Below are positions 1-14,320 of a DNA stretch of 64,000 bases, one piece after another. Both the position numbers and the translations under genes were made by a program. Positions within the stretch are counted from its first letter, which is position 1; each line of letters opens with the position of its first letter. This DNA is from Apostichopus japonicus (lineage: Eukaryota > Echinodermata > Holothuroidea > Aspidochirotida > Stichopodidae). Location of the stretch: positions 6,203,501 to 6,267,500 of the forward strand of contig NC_092563.1 of NCBI RefSeq assembly GCF_037975245.1, written 5' to 3'. Below the pieces are notes generated by a model, which was given only the letters and a program-made list of their open reading frames with translations, did no database searches and was not told the DNA's origin.

Positions 1-2229
1 ATCCTAACACACTGTAGCATACTCAAACTGGAGCCTTTACCGCAATGTTTGCAAAGTCCCGTGAATTTTTTTTTTTACCCCAGGCTCATCCCTGATATAT
101 ACCTTACTTAGATTCTTTTGAATGAAAGAGGGAGAGACATGTGATTTGATAGAGTTTGACAGATTATTCCAGTTGTTATATGTTAGACAGTTAGAGCAGG
201 TTTTTAATTCTCTAATTGAGACTCAGCTAAATGGTTAGATGGGAGAGAGGTATCCAATCACGTATGCCTAATCCGGGACTCTATGAATAATTTGAAATAA
301 TCAAAATGGAGAGTCGACGTAAACACAATCTGCAACAGTGCTATTTATACATGAGCGCCAAATGATTTTAATTCTGTAAAAATTGGCAAATGGAAGGTTG
401 TCATTTTCCCCCCCAAAGCAAAAGTCTTTGAAACATTTTCCCCTGCTTAGGAATTGCACTAAAAGACTTGTTACCAGCTAAGTGCACCTTTTGTCAATAA
501 AGAAGAAACACTTCATTGCACTGGTCTGGTTACCTCATAACAAAGCAAAATGATTGTAAATAGATGTTACACTAGTTTTTGAGTAAAACCCATTTAGGAG
601 ACTGACAATTACTTTTGTTTTTTGTCTTGGTTCATACAGTTGTGCTGTTAGCGACTACATCAAGAAAAAAAAAAAAACTGAATGAGTGTAGGATGGCCAA
701 GGCTAACCCCTATCGATAAAATAAGTTACCTTTTAGATTTCAAAACTCGATTATTGTCTCAAAACCAGACAGCGTCTCATTTACTAACCCTGATACAACT
801 TAAAATACAGAAACCTTCTTTCATCCTGGAAAGTGGTAAAGGGGTGGGGGAGGGGGAGGGGGGATGGGAGATTAGAGGAATTCGATTGTGGAGAAATATA
901 TTGTGTTGAGGGGAAAAGAACAAAAGTCACCAACCAGAAAAGAGTGTACTTAACCGCAATAATAACAAATATAAACTGGATGTTTCAGGTTAGGAATACT
1001 TTCGTGTCAACGTACAGTCTGATAAAAGTGCCTGTAAATGACAAAATCTTACGTTTACACCCTCTGTATTGAAACCCTACAAGTTATTTGCACTTAATTT
1101 GACTGTCAAGTGCCCTTTTCTGCTGATTATGATACTTTCACTATCAACTACTGTTCCTTTTGAAATGAAAGGGAATGATTTTTTTTTTCCTTAGCAGTGT
1201 ATTTCCTCCTCCTCGATACAGAGTGCAAGGTACGGAATGTCACTCAACACGATGGGAAACTGCCGTTTGGCGTAGGTTGACGAAATTTCAAAATAGCAAA
1301 ACTCTGGTTTTGTCTACTCTAGGAGTTATTTCGTAATCATGCCAATGTATTTCAAAGTAAAACGGTGGGTTTCGCAACCCATCCGGAAAATGTCGACTAT
1401 CGCCAGGGATTTTGACAGTTTTATGTGTTTGATAGTTTTTATGGTTCACATGACGTGTTTCCGATACTTGCTTTCGTGAAGCAACGTTTATTTGAAAGCT
1501 GTGAGCGTGTCATGTTTCGATCTCTAGCAGGAAGCTCAGAGGCGGACTTGCTATTATGAAGAGACGAGAAACGAAAAGTTACCAAAAACAAGAGTCACAA
1601 TCAAGTTTCCAAAGTCTCATGTGGAAAGAAAAAATGAATAGTAGCTGGAAATTATTTTGTTTTGTTTTTTGAGGTCATTGGGCATCGGGTTCAATCAGTG
1701 GCGAACGGGGATGCTAGAGAAGATTGAAGATAGTAAATCAGGATTTAGGAAAAGTTTTTAAGGGGGGGGGGGGGGTGGATCCAAATGTTAACTGAAGATT
1801 AAATGACGTACTGTGGAATCATACATGTGATGATATTGTAGCAGTTCATCAAGCTTGTTTCTGGCTACAAAGATATAAACGGAAATGTTTGCTCATGAAA
1901 TCCCCCAACATTCATTCCCCAAAAAAGCTACTGTAAACCCCCTGTTCTGTAAGAATTAGTTTTTTTTCCCCTGAAGTTTTTGGTTGTACCAAATACTGTA
2001 CATGAATACTATGTTGTAAATACAATAAATGTAATTAATAATAATCATAATATAGGCTTGGAGGGGACAGTAGTTACTGTAAGATGCTAAATAGCCACAT
2101 GTGTATGTTGAAGAAGCTGAAAGGCTCATGGCTTAAATTTCATGTTGGGTTGGCTAAGAAAACAAATTAAAAATTTTGTTTAGCTCATTTGGTTTAATTT
2201 TTTTCAAATGCTAAATAAGTTGAATTTTC

Positions 2230-2345
2230 CTGGGTGAAAACCCCATCTTACTTTAGCTGGCTAGGGTTCGAACCCAAAACCTCCCAGATGTTAGGTTTCA
2301 TTTCTTTTAATGTCACTGCCTGTATCCACTTGACAGCAGCACTTG
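2230..2345 (-). repeat. tRNA-related SINE remnant
   Basis: On the - strand the block carries GGGTTCGAACCC (around 2265), a match to the pol III B-box, followed by a run resembling a tRNA 3' arm. The A-box side is degraded, so this is a decayed fragment, not a tRNA gene. Confidence 0.35.
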
Positions 2346-3429
2346 TAACACAGTGTTATCAACAACACAAACACTAATTTAATCAATTTAACAAATTAAT
2401 AAACATAATTAACATTATGCTTTCAGTGTGTGTTTACCGTAGTTGTATCCGATAACCGATGATATGAGTTTTGATGAAATAAAAATAACAAGACAAAATG
2501 AAACAAAAAGTAGAAGTGAACTTGTACTTTCCATGAAACTATTCAACCCAATGTCACAGCACTTATTGTTAATTGTTCAATAGCCCCCTCAGTTTAGCTA
2601 ATTTGAAGGTAGCTTCCTCAAGTAAATTGGGAAGTTTGTAGGTCACATGGGTGATCATTATTTGTTCAAAACAATAGCCAGCCTGATTATGTTTATGTTA
2701 ATCCTTTGTTTCATCACTTGTAAACACTCAGCCAAAAACATGACTCTTGAACTTCATATAAACAACAGAGCACCTGTGGATGCCATTCAACACCATTTGT
2801 ATGTCAGACATTTGTAACACATTGCGTCTTTTGAGACCATACAAGTCCATAAAAGATAGCATAAAAGACCATAAAACATAACTGTTTTAATGTGGTTGTA
2901 TCTGTGGAACTGACCAACTGGTGGGCTAATGTGAAACCATTGTTTGATGAATTCTCACAAAACTCGACCAAAACATGTCCTTTGAATTCCATAGAAAACA
3001 ACAGAGCATATTTCTTGAAAAACTTGAAACACATTTCATAAACATGTCATAAGAGGCCCTAAAATATACAGTTTGTTCCCTTTTGAGCTTGGTGTTGCTT
3101 CTGAGGAACTGACCTAATAGTCTATGTACAATATTAGACTGTGTAGTTCAGTCACTTTTATTGATGGACCTCAACTAGTTTTAAGGGATCATTTCACAAA
3201 AAAATAAAAAGTGCCATAGAAATATAACCTGGAATGATAAGCAGTGGTTTTGTTAAATGTCTCTTTAACATATCCAAATTACTTTTTTATTGTCATGAAG
3301 TAGTTATACTTCATTGGTGGTAACTTTGGCAGTTGATAACTGTTGTATGTTTGTAATCAAGAAGTATGCCCTCTATATACAGTACCATAAAGAAGACATT
3401 GCCAATAGCCTATTAGTTCCATACACCAC

Positions 3430-3830
3430 CTCTAGGATGTAACTGTCGAACGCTTCCTGCTTTCCTCTGAGTTAACGTCATCAGGACGTTGTCCTGTTTT
3501 TCTCTCGTACATCGATTCACCAAAACCCATCATTCCTGCCCCCGTCTCTTGGCAAACGACTTCCCCCGATGGGAGGCAGTGTTGGTAATCTCCTTGAACC
3601 CTCCAGTAGGACATTAGTCTACCGTTTTCAGTTGACGTCCTTTTGCATGTCCTTTTGCGTTCATTGTTTTGACCTCTCTGGTGAAGGTCGCGACCTCTTG
3701 ACCTGCCGTCGTCCGTAACCCGATCAGATTAGTCCAGCTGTTGTTGATTCTAATCACCTTGAGTATATCGGTGCAACAGGAAGTTGTGGAAGACGGCAGC
3801 GGTACAGGTAAATGTTAGCTCGGATAGGTT
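3430..3830. promoter_or_regulatory. Candidate regulatory island with nuclear-receptor half-sites
   Basis: A higher-complexity, GC-richer block within AT-rich intron. It has TGACCT at 3670-3675, the perfect palindrome AGGTCGCGACCT at 3685-3696 and TGACCT at 3699-3704, all half-sites of the nuclear-receptor AGGTCA type packed in 35 bp. A Sox-like CATTGTT precedes them at 3662, and CAGCTG and TAATC motifs follow. No ORF explains the composition. The enhancer function is inference. Confidence 0.25.
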
Positions 3831-6800
3831 CAATAACCGAATGGTTGATGGTCGGTCATTGGATGTTTGGAAATTGGAAGGGGAAAAAAATATTTGAAAG
3901 GACTTGTTTCTCACAAGACAATTGTGTGATTTAGTATGGACTGTGGTTCCCTATATTCCTTTGTAGCTTGTAGAACGGAGAAGCCAACCCAACCAAAAAT
4001 CCTTCTTAGGAACAACATTTCCAACCTTCTTGTCTTACTCCACGTAGGAGATATCACAGGTTTACTGTTTCTTCACACACATGACTGGAGACTTGGATCA
4101 AGTCTAAAATATGACATCATCGGAGCACATATGCTTTGAATTTTTGATGGTTGGCTTTATAATAATACAAGGGTTCCACCCCCCCCCCTCCGGTATGAGA
4201 GATTGGTTTTGCAAATTCTGGATCAAAAATACTGATGGTCAAGAAGAAAAAACTCAAGATAAGACCAGTACTGGCAACGTTTTCAGTTTGACACTTTTAA
4301 ATACTCATCTCCAATAAAGTATATATGAATATGTCAAAACAAAAACAGAAAAAAAAGATACAGAAAGGTTGCCTATTCTAGTGTCGTTATGACATCACAC
4401 ATTTACAAAATGGCAGCCTTTTAAGAAGACCTTACAAAACTTTTATATATTCCAAAAGACTGAAACTGTTCTTTGATTGAAACCTTTTTGGGAAGTTGTT
4501 GACAAAGACCTCTGTTATATAAAGTAATTATGGTAGTTGGATCGGCTTCTGCTTCCATGTCATATAGCTTGTTGCCATTCTTGTTTAAATTGCTCTTTTG
4601 AAAGTTCAAACTGCTGGAACCGAGACTGGTTTGGATATTTTGTTGTGTATCAGAGTCAAAAGAGATGAATACATTGAAACGTTTGGGAACAAAGATCAAC
4701 ACTTACCTAGACCTTCCAGATTTTAGATGCAGAGATATCTACAGTAGCCTAACATGCTATGCATATTATAATTAAGGGTGAAGGTTGTAGGGGTCATTGA
4801 CTGCCGAGGCTTCTACAAGGCTACTTGTGCCTAATTTTAAGAGCTATAGTGGCCTCCTCTACCAATGATTGGCACTTTATCTGAAACCTCCAAAGCTTGA
4901 CTCTTTTAAACAATAAAATTCTGTGTCAAATTTGGAACATGACAGAGTTTGTCATCATATTGCATGTTTGGGTAGAAATTTGGCTTGCATTTGTAGCAAA
5001 AAGTCAAATATTATAATCCACCTTGTACAGTAGTTACTGTATGTTGTTGCTATGACAATAATGTGTAAGCTTTGTACCATAGCTACAGGGACTTTGAATT
5101 ATATTCTGACATAGCGCCCTCTATTTTAAATTTAACCCTTATTGCTTTGTGATTCCTATTTTGTTGCTTAACACTGTGTTGGGTGATTGTCTGACTCTAA
5201 ACCGCGGTGGCTTGCCAGACGACCAATTTGATCATTTCGCTGGTGGTTTATTTGCCCCAGATATTGCCCATTTTTTTAATTCCTCTTCATGTCTCCTTCA
5301 TGTGTATTGACTCTCAGGGCAATGTTCCTATGTTTGAGTTTACACTCCAGTGGGTCTGTGCGAAGGGGTTCCCGACAAAAAAATCCTTATGTCACATGAT
5401 AAGGATCTAGTTCAGGAAGGATGTTGGCAGCAATCGTGAGAGGGTCGACTTGGAAATGCTCTTGTCAAGATTTGACCTCATCCTGGGCAGGAAACCTCTC
5501 TCTCCTCCAACTAAGGGAACATTATCTAAGAGGGTCGTTTCATATATTCAATAAGAGAGACAATAAGAGCACACATTTGTCAGCCAGGGGTCCAGGGTTT
5601 TTATAACTTAAGTATTTTTATGAATTAGCATGGTTGCCTTGGTTGCAGTCAGTTTCATGTGTATCCTCAATCCCCCCCCGTCCCTGTTCCCCTGTCACAC
5701 ACGACTGTTAATCAAAGTTTTCTAAGTAATAAAACTTGGTGGATCTTTCTCAAACTTGGTTGTTCACATAGATCTACAACCCAGATGGTGACAGGGAAGG
5801 GAAATCAAGAGAAAACGCTGGTTTTCTCGACGACCTAACGGTGGTTTTGCGATTAAATAATAACCGCCGAAAAGCAGAGAAGTGTGTGGCTAAGTTTGGT
5901 CCTTGTCTGAGATCTGTCTGCCCTAAATTAGTTGTCTTTTTTTGGGGGGGGAGGGTTAAATGTTCACTTACACAAAATTTGAAAATGGAAAAGGTGTCTG
6001 AAGACACAACGAGTCACAGGGGATTTAGTTTAAAGTGGCTGACCACATTTTAATACTCAGTAGGGTGTGGATATTCCTCGATACTTACGAGGGAATTGAA
6101 AACAGGAACTCCGCTTCCCTGCGACCCAAGTGCAGAGAGATTTCCTTGCCTCTCAAAGTAAGGTGTGACTCACATCCTTATTTTGGTTTGAATTTCCCTT
6201 TCCCCAGTTGAGAATGAATCAAACTTGATTATAGGCATTTTAAAGGGAAATCAATAGGAACTCTGTGTTTGCTTAAGCTGGATCAGAACGGTTCCTTTTT
6301 GCAAATTTTAGAAAGTGACTTTCCTGCCAATAACGAAAGGGTACCGAAAGGACATGCAAGCTTTGATAGACATTCGTAGTCTCTCAAGGCCAAGGTTGTC
6401 TCGCCTAGTGTGTAAATTCACGTATGCACATCATGGTGGACATGTTTAGTACAGGGGCCACAAAACATCTACCATAAGACCCTGTGTGTCCTCTTCTGTC
6501 TAACCTCGAGATGGACGGGACAACGTAGTGCTATTACAATACGACGTCCGTAATGTCCCATTATACACTATACATGTCCCGTTATATGTCCCATCATACA
6601 CTATATTAGACCAATCGTCAGGATGCCTGCCCTGTATTTAGTATTATTTGCAGAAATAACATTTCTCAGCTTGCATACAAAATCAGTGATGTTGGGAAAA
6701 CCATGCTTACTGTAAATGAATTTATAGGAATGTGGTCATAAATGACCTTTGACATTACCGTTCTTGTTTCTTGAACATGCTGATTACGATTGGTCCAGAG

Positions 6801-8129
6801 GAAGGAGAGTATCGGGAAGGTTAGGAAACCTACACGGTAATATCATGAAGAATTCTATGGCCCACGACACAGTGGTAAGGGTAAGAGTTATGTGCACCCT
6901 TCTCTGTGTCGGTTTCCATGGGAATACTGTCTCTCTCTCTCTCTTGAGCCATTTTAATCAGCCTCTCCTTGCCCCTTTACCTGACCCCCATTTCTCCTCT
7001 AGCTTCACCTCTCCATACCCTCCACTGTCCTTCTCAATCCCATCCTCTCTCTCCCTTCCCCCCCCCCCAACATCCCCATATCTATGCGTTTTTTTCTCTT
7101 TCTTCATGGAACAGTTTCAAGTCATACAAATGCAAGAAATAATCAATTTAGTGTCTGGAGTTATTTCTAGCCATGTGAAAAAAAGATGTTTTACAGGACT
7201 TAATGTAATATGACAACTCAGCTACATACAGTGTGAAAACTGGGGGGGAAAAAAGCCATAATTTTTCTCACAGATCGATTCAGTTTTGTCTTCTGGTGTA
7301 CTTTTTGAGAAGAAAACAGATTGGTTTAGATTAAATTCAAAGAAACTTCTAGAGGGAATTTGTTGAATAGCAGGTGAAAAATTGAAATAATATTTTGTAA
7401 TATTTTAAATGCCTTAAAGACCTGATACTTGCAGGAAGTGATTTTTGTGCAATATCCATTAAAAATCACTGTTGAAAGTTATCTTTCTCTTCGACTCCCT
7501 AAGTTCCTCTTGCATTTCGATTGTTTTTCTTTCTTTCTTATTTTTTTTTTCCTGTGAAAGGAGAATTCATATCTAGAGGGCAATTGAGAAAAGTGCATCA
7601 CCTTTTTACGTTCATTAAATTATTTTTATTACTCCCCCACCATAAACCGCAACTTTTTTCCCCGATAATCTGTCGTAATTGTTCACACGTCGTCCCGACT
7701 CGAGTGCCAGAAATTAGCGATTTCTATATAGTACACCAGGTATCAAGACAATTTCAATATTTGATAGATGGCATTTTATTTTTTTGAAACGAAAGTCGAA
7801 AGGAAGGACAGGAACAGTGGAAGAGATTAAATAATATGAAAAAATATGAAAAGAAAAATGGATGTGCATAATATCACTGTGAGGAAATGTCTCGAAGGCT
7901 TCTTTTGGAATGTTTAACTAACAATTAGAGCATGCGTGGTTTCTGCCTCACAAAGGAAGCAATACAGAACAACGCTGCGGGCCAGGTGACCTTCCGTTAG
8001 CCCCGCAGTCTGGCTTTCTCAAACCTCGGACAGGTAAAAGAAGAAAAAAAAAAAAGGGAAAATACTCTAAAGATAGTGAGACGGAAAAGCCAAGAAAAAA
8101 ATTTTAGAGAGAGAAAAAGAAAAGGGGAA

Positions 8130-8520
8130 TCGACCCTGTGTCATCATCATTTACACCTTCAGGAAGGTCATTGGTTTTGTTTGGTGGTGGAGTCTTGAGC
8201 TCTTTAGTGATGTCATCGTGGTCATAGGCCATTCACACCTACTATACCAACAACCGAAAAAGGGGGAGGGATTGAATATAGAGCTGGGAGGCTAATGACC
8301 CAGTTACAGGCCGGCGTTGTCGACCCCCAGAGGCTACAGATTAAGGTGTTGCCTCTAATCCAATCTAATATATTGCACTGCGAGAGCATTAACAGGCCTT
8401 ATCCCAGTGACGGAAATATGATTGACATTTTCGACCCTGTAGGGACCGGTTGGCAAATTTCATTTCACCAGTTACGTTTTCCTCCCCCTCGAATCGTTGG
8501 AAATTGCTGTACACAAACAC
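8130..8520. promoter_or_regulatory. Candidate regulatory island with Otx/Pitx-like and T-box-like motifs
   Basis: A non-repetitive block in the presumed gmds intron. Within 25 bp it has GATTA (8339), GGTGTT (8345) and TAATCC (8356), with CTAATGACC and GGGATTGA nearby. These resemble K50-homeodomain (Otx/Pitx/Gsc) and T-box half-sites. The composition differs from the surrounding A/T runs. The assignment rests only on motif clustering. Confidence 0.22.
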
Positions 8521-11500
8521 TTTGACGTCTCTTAAAAAAGAGAAAAAATTAAGAATAGTACAAATTTCTCTCTCTCTCTGTTCATTTTTTTCCTTTTTTT
8601 TTTATTGTCGTGTAAGTTTGGAAGCAAATGTATGAAAGATAATTAATAGCCCAAGCAATCAGGTTTATGAATGACCTGCTTGTGCTTGGGATATTTTGAA
8701 GTCAAGTTTTTTTTCTCCCAAAATTGTTAAATTGATGATGATTTTTATGTCAGTCGGATTCTAAACAGCGCACCCTGAGTGTTTTTGACAGTTGTAATAA
8801 CACTGCTCAACGGCTTTTAATGAGAAGTGAGGATCGAACCGAAATAAATTTGATTTTTATGCAAGAGGTCTAAAAGTTTCTTCATATTGAAATCAGAGCC
8901 GGGATATTTTTCGATGAAATATTGGAAAATTAATTTTTTTTGTTGAATAACGACCAGGAGAAACGACCAGGAGATACACGGGTATGGAATTTGGTATTTA
9001 AGAGAATCGTTTTGGGGGAAATTTTCAATAATTTAATCTTATTTTGCCATGTAAAGCCAAGAGGGGTATGATGCAGAATCTTGGTGTTTGAGTACTATTA
9101 ACTCTTTTTTTTTCTTTTCCTTTCCCTGTAATTTCATCAAATATTTTATGTCTTGACTTAGAAATGTATCGACATACCTCTAGGTTTATAAATATGCCAG
9201 AAGCCAAGAACGCGACCGTGTGGTACTGGAGTTAGTGTAATGAATATTGCTGCTAAAAACTAATGAATGGTTTTACCATTCCATTTCAACTAGGACTCTT
9301 TGTTTTTATGTTCTCAAACAACTTTTGTAAAAGTGTAATATTGTAGTTTCTTGAAGTCTCTGGATCCCATATTAAAAGAAAGCTCAAGGATGATGAAATT
9401 GAAACTTGTAAAAGTTTACTTGCAAACAAATATTAAGTCGTTATTAAGGTAAGAAGGTTTCATGACGACGTTCTCACTCTTGTGACTGCATTCTTTGGGC
9501 GAGTCGAAATAGAAAAATAGGAAACGACGGACAGGGATGTGGTCAGGGGGATACAGTCCTGAGGCCTCGGGTCAATTTGGGGGAAATATGGATGGGTCGG
9601 GAAATATATGGGATATTGAAGTAGGCATGGTGAAATAATCTCGTCAAAGGAAGTAAACTTGTGTTTTCTTTGCTTTTATGGGGAAGTTGTGTATACCAGT
9701 CATCTCTGTCATCGGAGATAAAGATTATTGTTAAATTTCTCATTTTGATTTGGTTTTTTAAGCAAACACTTGTTTCACTTTCAAGCATTCTTTTTCAATG
9801 TAGGCAAACATATATATTAGCAAAAAGCATCTGTCTCATCCCTTACTGTACATATGTTAGAAATACAATGGGACCCATGTATGTGGGCAAAATTGAACAA
9901 TACCTCTTTCTTTGCCATCTCACCAAGAGATATGATCACTGTATAATGTTGAATTGTCTCAAAATACATGAGAGAAACAATTGTAGGGTCTGGTCCTATT
10001 GAGGAATAATGACACGTTAACATCCTAGATGTTTTAGGACAAATATGCAATTGTGTAAACAGGTGTCTCCCTTAATTGGCACAATGTGGGTATATTAGGT
10101 TGTACCATTTATCATGTGTAAAGAAGTTATTTGTGCTTGCTGCCCTCTATAAAAATGAAAGATGCATTTTGCACAGTGTTTGTGAATGTTCATTATTCTA
10201 TACTAGTCTTGACATAATCGCAGATTACTGAACCCATACCCAATCCCCACCCTCCATCCCTACCCTCTCCTACCCCCCCCCATCCTGCAAGATGAGAGAA
10301 ACATGTGGGTTGTAATTGGTAAATTGGTAATTATTGTGAATAGTCTGCTAGGGAAAATTTGGGTTTCCACTGTAAGTTAATGTAATGGTTTACTGGTTAT
10401 AGCAAAATGCAAAACTTCCATTAAAACCTCTACTATCAATTTTCTTAGAGTGAAGTTTATAGACATAAATAATTGATTGTTTTCTGGTACTAATATACAG
10501 TGTTACTTTAAATAGTCAAGTATGGTTGCTATGGTAACAGCACCAAAGTCAATCAAAATGCACATTTTCTTTTATAAAGCACATTGTACCAAAGTCCCCA
10601 TGGCAGTCATTAATGTTGTCATGGTGATAACTCCAAAGATAGGGGAGGGGGATCTGGATGGGGTCAGAAGTAGGGGAAGAGGAGAGGAACAGATGAGGGG
10701 TTGAAAGTTACCTAGTGATCCTTAAAACTTGGAATTCCAAATTTCTACAGTTCATGTAACAACACGTTCATAGTAGATGTACAGGTCTATTGTATGTGTT
10801 TAGATATAAAAAATATTAAAATATAAACAATTGATCAATTATATACAAATCCTGCCTGCATGTGCAATAAACAGTTACAGTATTATGAAGGGATTAGACC
10901 TCTTTATTGCACCCCTGTGGGCTACAAAAGATTACCCAGTACCCCCCTTTCAGGAGTCAATTCTGACAATGAACAAAATGAGTGTATCTGTCAGTCTTGA
11001 AACGGTGCATTAGTTCAAATGCAACCATACAGGTACTATGTGCTTAAAGTAATCAAAATGAACCCTATGCTGTAGTAAACACATCCCTATACTGGATACT
11101 GTGGCATAGAATGGAAAAAAAAAATATTTGAGTCAACGTCACTCTCATTTAGTATTGGAATGTATCGGAGTCAGTTAGTCTCAATTTGATTTCCTACCAT
11201 GCCTAAGTTTTTCTTTTTCATTCATTTTATTTTCTATCATTATACTTTCGTACGGTCGTCTTCCTCACATCATATTTACATCAACCTGTACGACTGGATT
11301 AAATATTAAGCGATTGATGCCGCAAGAGGTCGAGTCATTCAAATCCATCCGTCCCGCTCCTCTCCTCGTCCTTCTCCTTCCAAAATAGAAACAAGGAAGG
11401 TATCGGTGTACTTTCGAACATGATTTCATCGTCTGATATTTATAGCCAAGCTCCTTTTCCTCGTCAGGCGTTCTTCGTCTGCATCGCCTCGGACACGGGG

Positions 11501-13989
11501 AAAAGAGAAAAGTAAGGCCCAAGAAAAAAACACAGGAGGAGAAAGGAAAAAAAAAGCCTGGAGGGACAAAATTTTTGAAGTTATCATTTATACTCTAAGG
11601 AGAGAGCAATTTGAAATGAGCAAAGGTTAAACTCCCAAAGTTGAGTGAGTACGAGAGCAATATTTGATTTGATTGCTTCCCAGCATGCCCAGGCAGGGAA
11701 GCTGGGCAGTGTACCGAGATCAATTCACGAACCAATAAGCAGTGATTTGTCATACGTAATCGGAACCAGCTTGATGTCAAAATGGGCTTGACCTTTGCCC
11801 CAGGCTCACCCCGATAGAAAAAAAAAACGAAGAAAAAAAAATGACGAGAGATCTGTCCGCTCTGATGATACAGTAGGTAGTACTGTAGGAATGTGCACGC
11901 CAGCAATGGAAAAGCCGTCACCAACCATGGAATTGTGAAAGATCATAACAGGTGGCTCTAATTGCCCCCCTGCTCGGGGAAATGCAATGCCACAAGTGAT
12001 TACCCGAGACAATCAAAAGTTTGATTAATTTACACATACTTCTTTCTTTCTTTGGTTTTTGCCCTCTTTTTCTTTGCTGAAAGATATTCTTCTCCCTGTC
12101 ACAAGGTTAAAAAGCTTGTAAAACTTCCTTGCTTCATTAATATGTTTGATTAGGACACGTAAGCTAATTTGCCCCATATTCAGTATTATATTTGTTGTGC
12201 GTGATATTAACCTCGTTCAGAATCTGTTGAAATTTATTTGAAAGGTTCTTTTCGTTTAATTATGCAAGATATCCATGTTTGAGGTTAAATTGATAAATCT
12301 GGGAAACTTCTTAAATATGTGCAAACTACAATGTGGAGTGTTTCAAAATTGTCATCAAAATTTGTTATTTGAACCGTTCATAAGTTAATATCTAGTTACA
12401 AGTCCACATTTATCCATGTTGGAGTAATGTGATGTTCCCCTTTTCAATAAAATATTTCGAAAAAATTGTCGTAGGCCACAAACCTGTGTTCACCCTGTGG
12501 AAACAAAGCTTGTGAAAACAAAAGGGATAACATAACAGAAAATTAGGCAGTCACTCCCTTTACGTCATCAATTTTTATAATTAGCTGTATGTTTATTCAT
12601 AAATCAAACTAGAATTATGAAAACACTTGTGAAATGGCCAATCTTTGATGGATTTTGTTTGTGAGTTGTAGCTATTTTCATGATTTCTGATGCTTATTAG
12701 AGTAATTAGGACAATGTTATTCAGTAGAAAACATAGAAGAACAAAAAAAAACAACACAACTGGACTTTGGTTTGTTGAGCACAGTTCATGGTCCAGATTC
12801 AGATCATTATTTTGTCGAAATTCTTTTGAGACAACTAGTGTTCTCATAAATGGAATAAATGACAAAAGATGACCAACCCCCTCCCCCTCTCCCCTCCCCC
12901 CTTCCAAAAAAAACCCCCAACAAAATACAAGAACCTTTGAACTAAATGAATGACTAGTAAATTGATCTTTTATGTGGTTGAGAGATTCGGACAAAAAGAG
13001 GCATGGGGGTGTGTGGGGGTGCAGGGAAGGAGAAGGGGGGGCTCAGCGGTAGAAAAATTGTTGGGGAAGAAAAGATGTTTCATTTTGAGCAACTTTTGGT
13101 ATAAAAAGAAGTAGATAGTTGTAAAGACCACCGTCCCGTTTGAACTCTGCAGTGTCCACGGTTTAAAAGTATGTCGTAAAAGGAGGATGCATTGATTGCT
13201 GCTCGATGCTCAGGGCGCTATCTGCCTCATGAGAATCGATCCCCGAAGTTAGGATTTACACTCCCAGACGAGAACATTCCTCGCCGTGTCATAATGAGAA
13301 AAGCAGGACACATTTCAGGAAACACCATGTCGGAGAGAGAGTTTTGGCATTTTTTTATTTTCTTTTTCTTTCCTTTTCTATTTTTTTTTTTTTCATCATT
13401 TCTACTCATCCGGCCAGTCTTAAAGATTAAGTATCAGGAGTCGTAATGTTCTTATGTTTTGTTCTCTCGCCTTTTTTCCGAGTCAGTGAATCCGTAGCAT
13501 CGAAGGAAGAAGAAAAAGAGGAAGAAAGCTGATGAAAGCCAAAGCTCGTTAAGCCCAGATCCCTCTTTTTTTCATTTTTTATGAGTTGCTACCACAGTCT
13601 TGCCTGAGAGCATTCTGTCTTTTTCTCTTTCCCTCCCGTTTTTCATTCCTAGGCAAAAGCTCACAGGACAAGGCCTGAAATGTATTGGAGTGTTGGGAAG
13701 AGAGAGAGAGAGAGATTCATATTTTGAAAGTAAACAATATTCTGCCCGGGGTGCTGAGGGTTGCCTTGATTCTGCAAGGCTGTTAGCTAATGCCTCGGCT
13801 TAATATCCCTTCACTTGATTTTTTGTCGCATCGGCTGGGACGGCTTGATCCTCTCTCTCTCCATGTCTATCTCTATCTCTCTGTTTTCTGCTTCGTCTTT
13901 TTATTCTTTCTCGATCGTTCAAGTTTGGAATCATTTAGGGTGATGTCGTCAGAGTCGATAGCAATTTGGCCCGGGGACACAGCGTGATT

Positions 13990-14320
13990 GTTGGGATTTA
14001 AGGGGCTTTTGAGTGGTTACTGTGAAATGGAACCAATGTTCTGGGAGGAGCACTGAAGTGTCCCAGATGAATTGAGAGGCAGCAGGCGAAATTGATTATC
14101 ACTCGAGGAGGAGTGCGCGAACACGGGAAAAGGAGGGCAACACGTCACTCAAACGATACGGTTTAATTGTCTCCCAGCTGATGATGACCAATGTCATCTA
14201 TTTCTTGTCATCGTAGAGCTGTCAGACTTCGTGCGTCGTCCAAGCACCACACTCTTCACATCCATCTCGGTGTGTACGATGCAGAAGCTATCTGACGTGC
14301 GTATGTAATTTCGAACGGAA
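13990..14320. promoter_or_regulatory. Candidate regulatory island
   Basis: About 330 bp of balanced, non-repetitive sequence with TTTAATTG (14162), the E-box CAGCTG (14175) and several CpGs, flanked on both sides by homopolymer and microsatellite-like tracts. No coding potential is recognised. Confidence 0.18.

Noticed and set aside
4421-4702. 93-codon - strand frame with varied composition
   Set aside because: No recognisable family, and several frames of this length are expected by chance in 64 kb of such DNA.
6749-7213. 154-codon frame rich in P, S, L and F
   Set aside because: Much of it is CT-rich low-complexity DNA, with no domain and no splice context. Length is compatible with chance plus biased composition.
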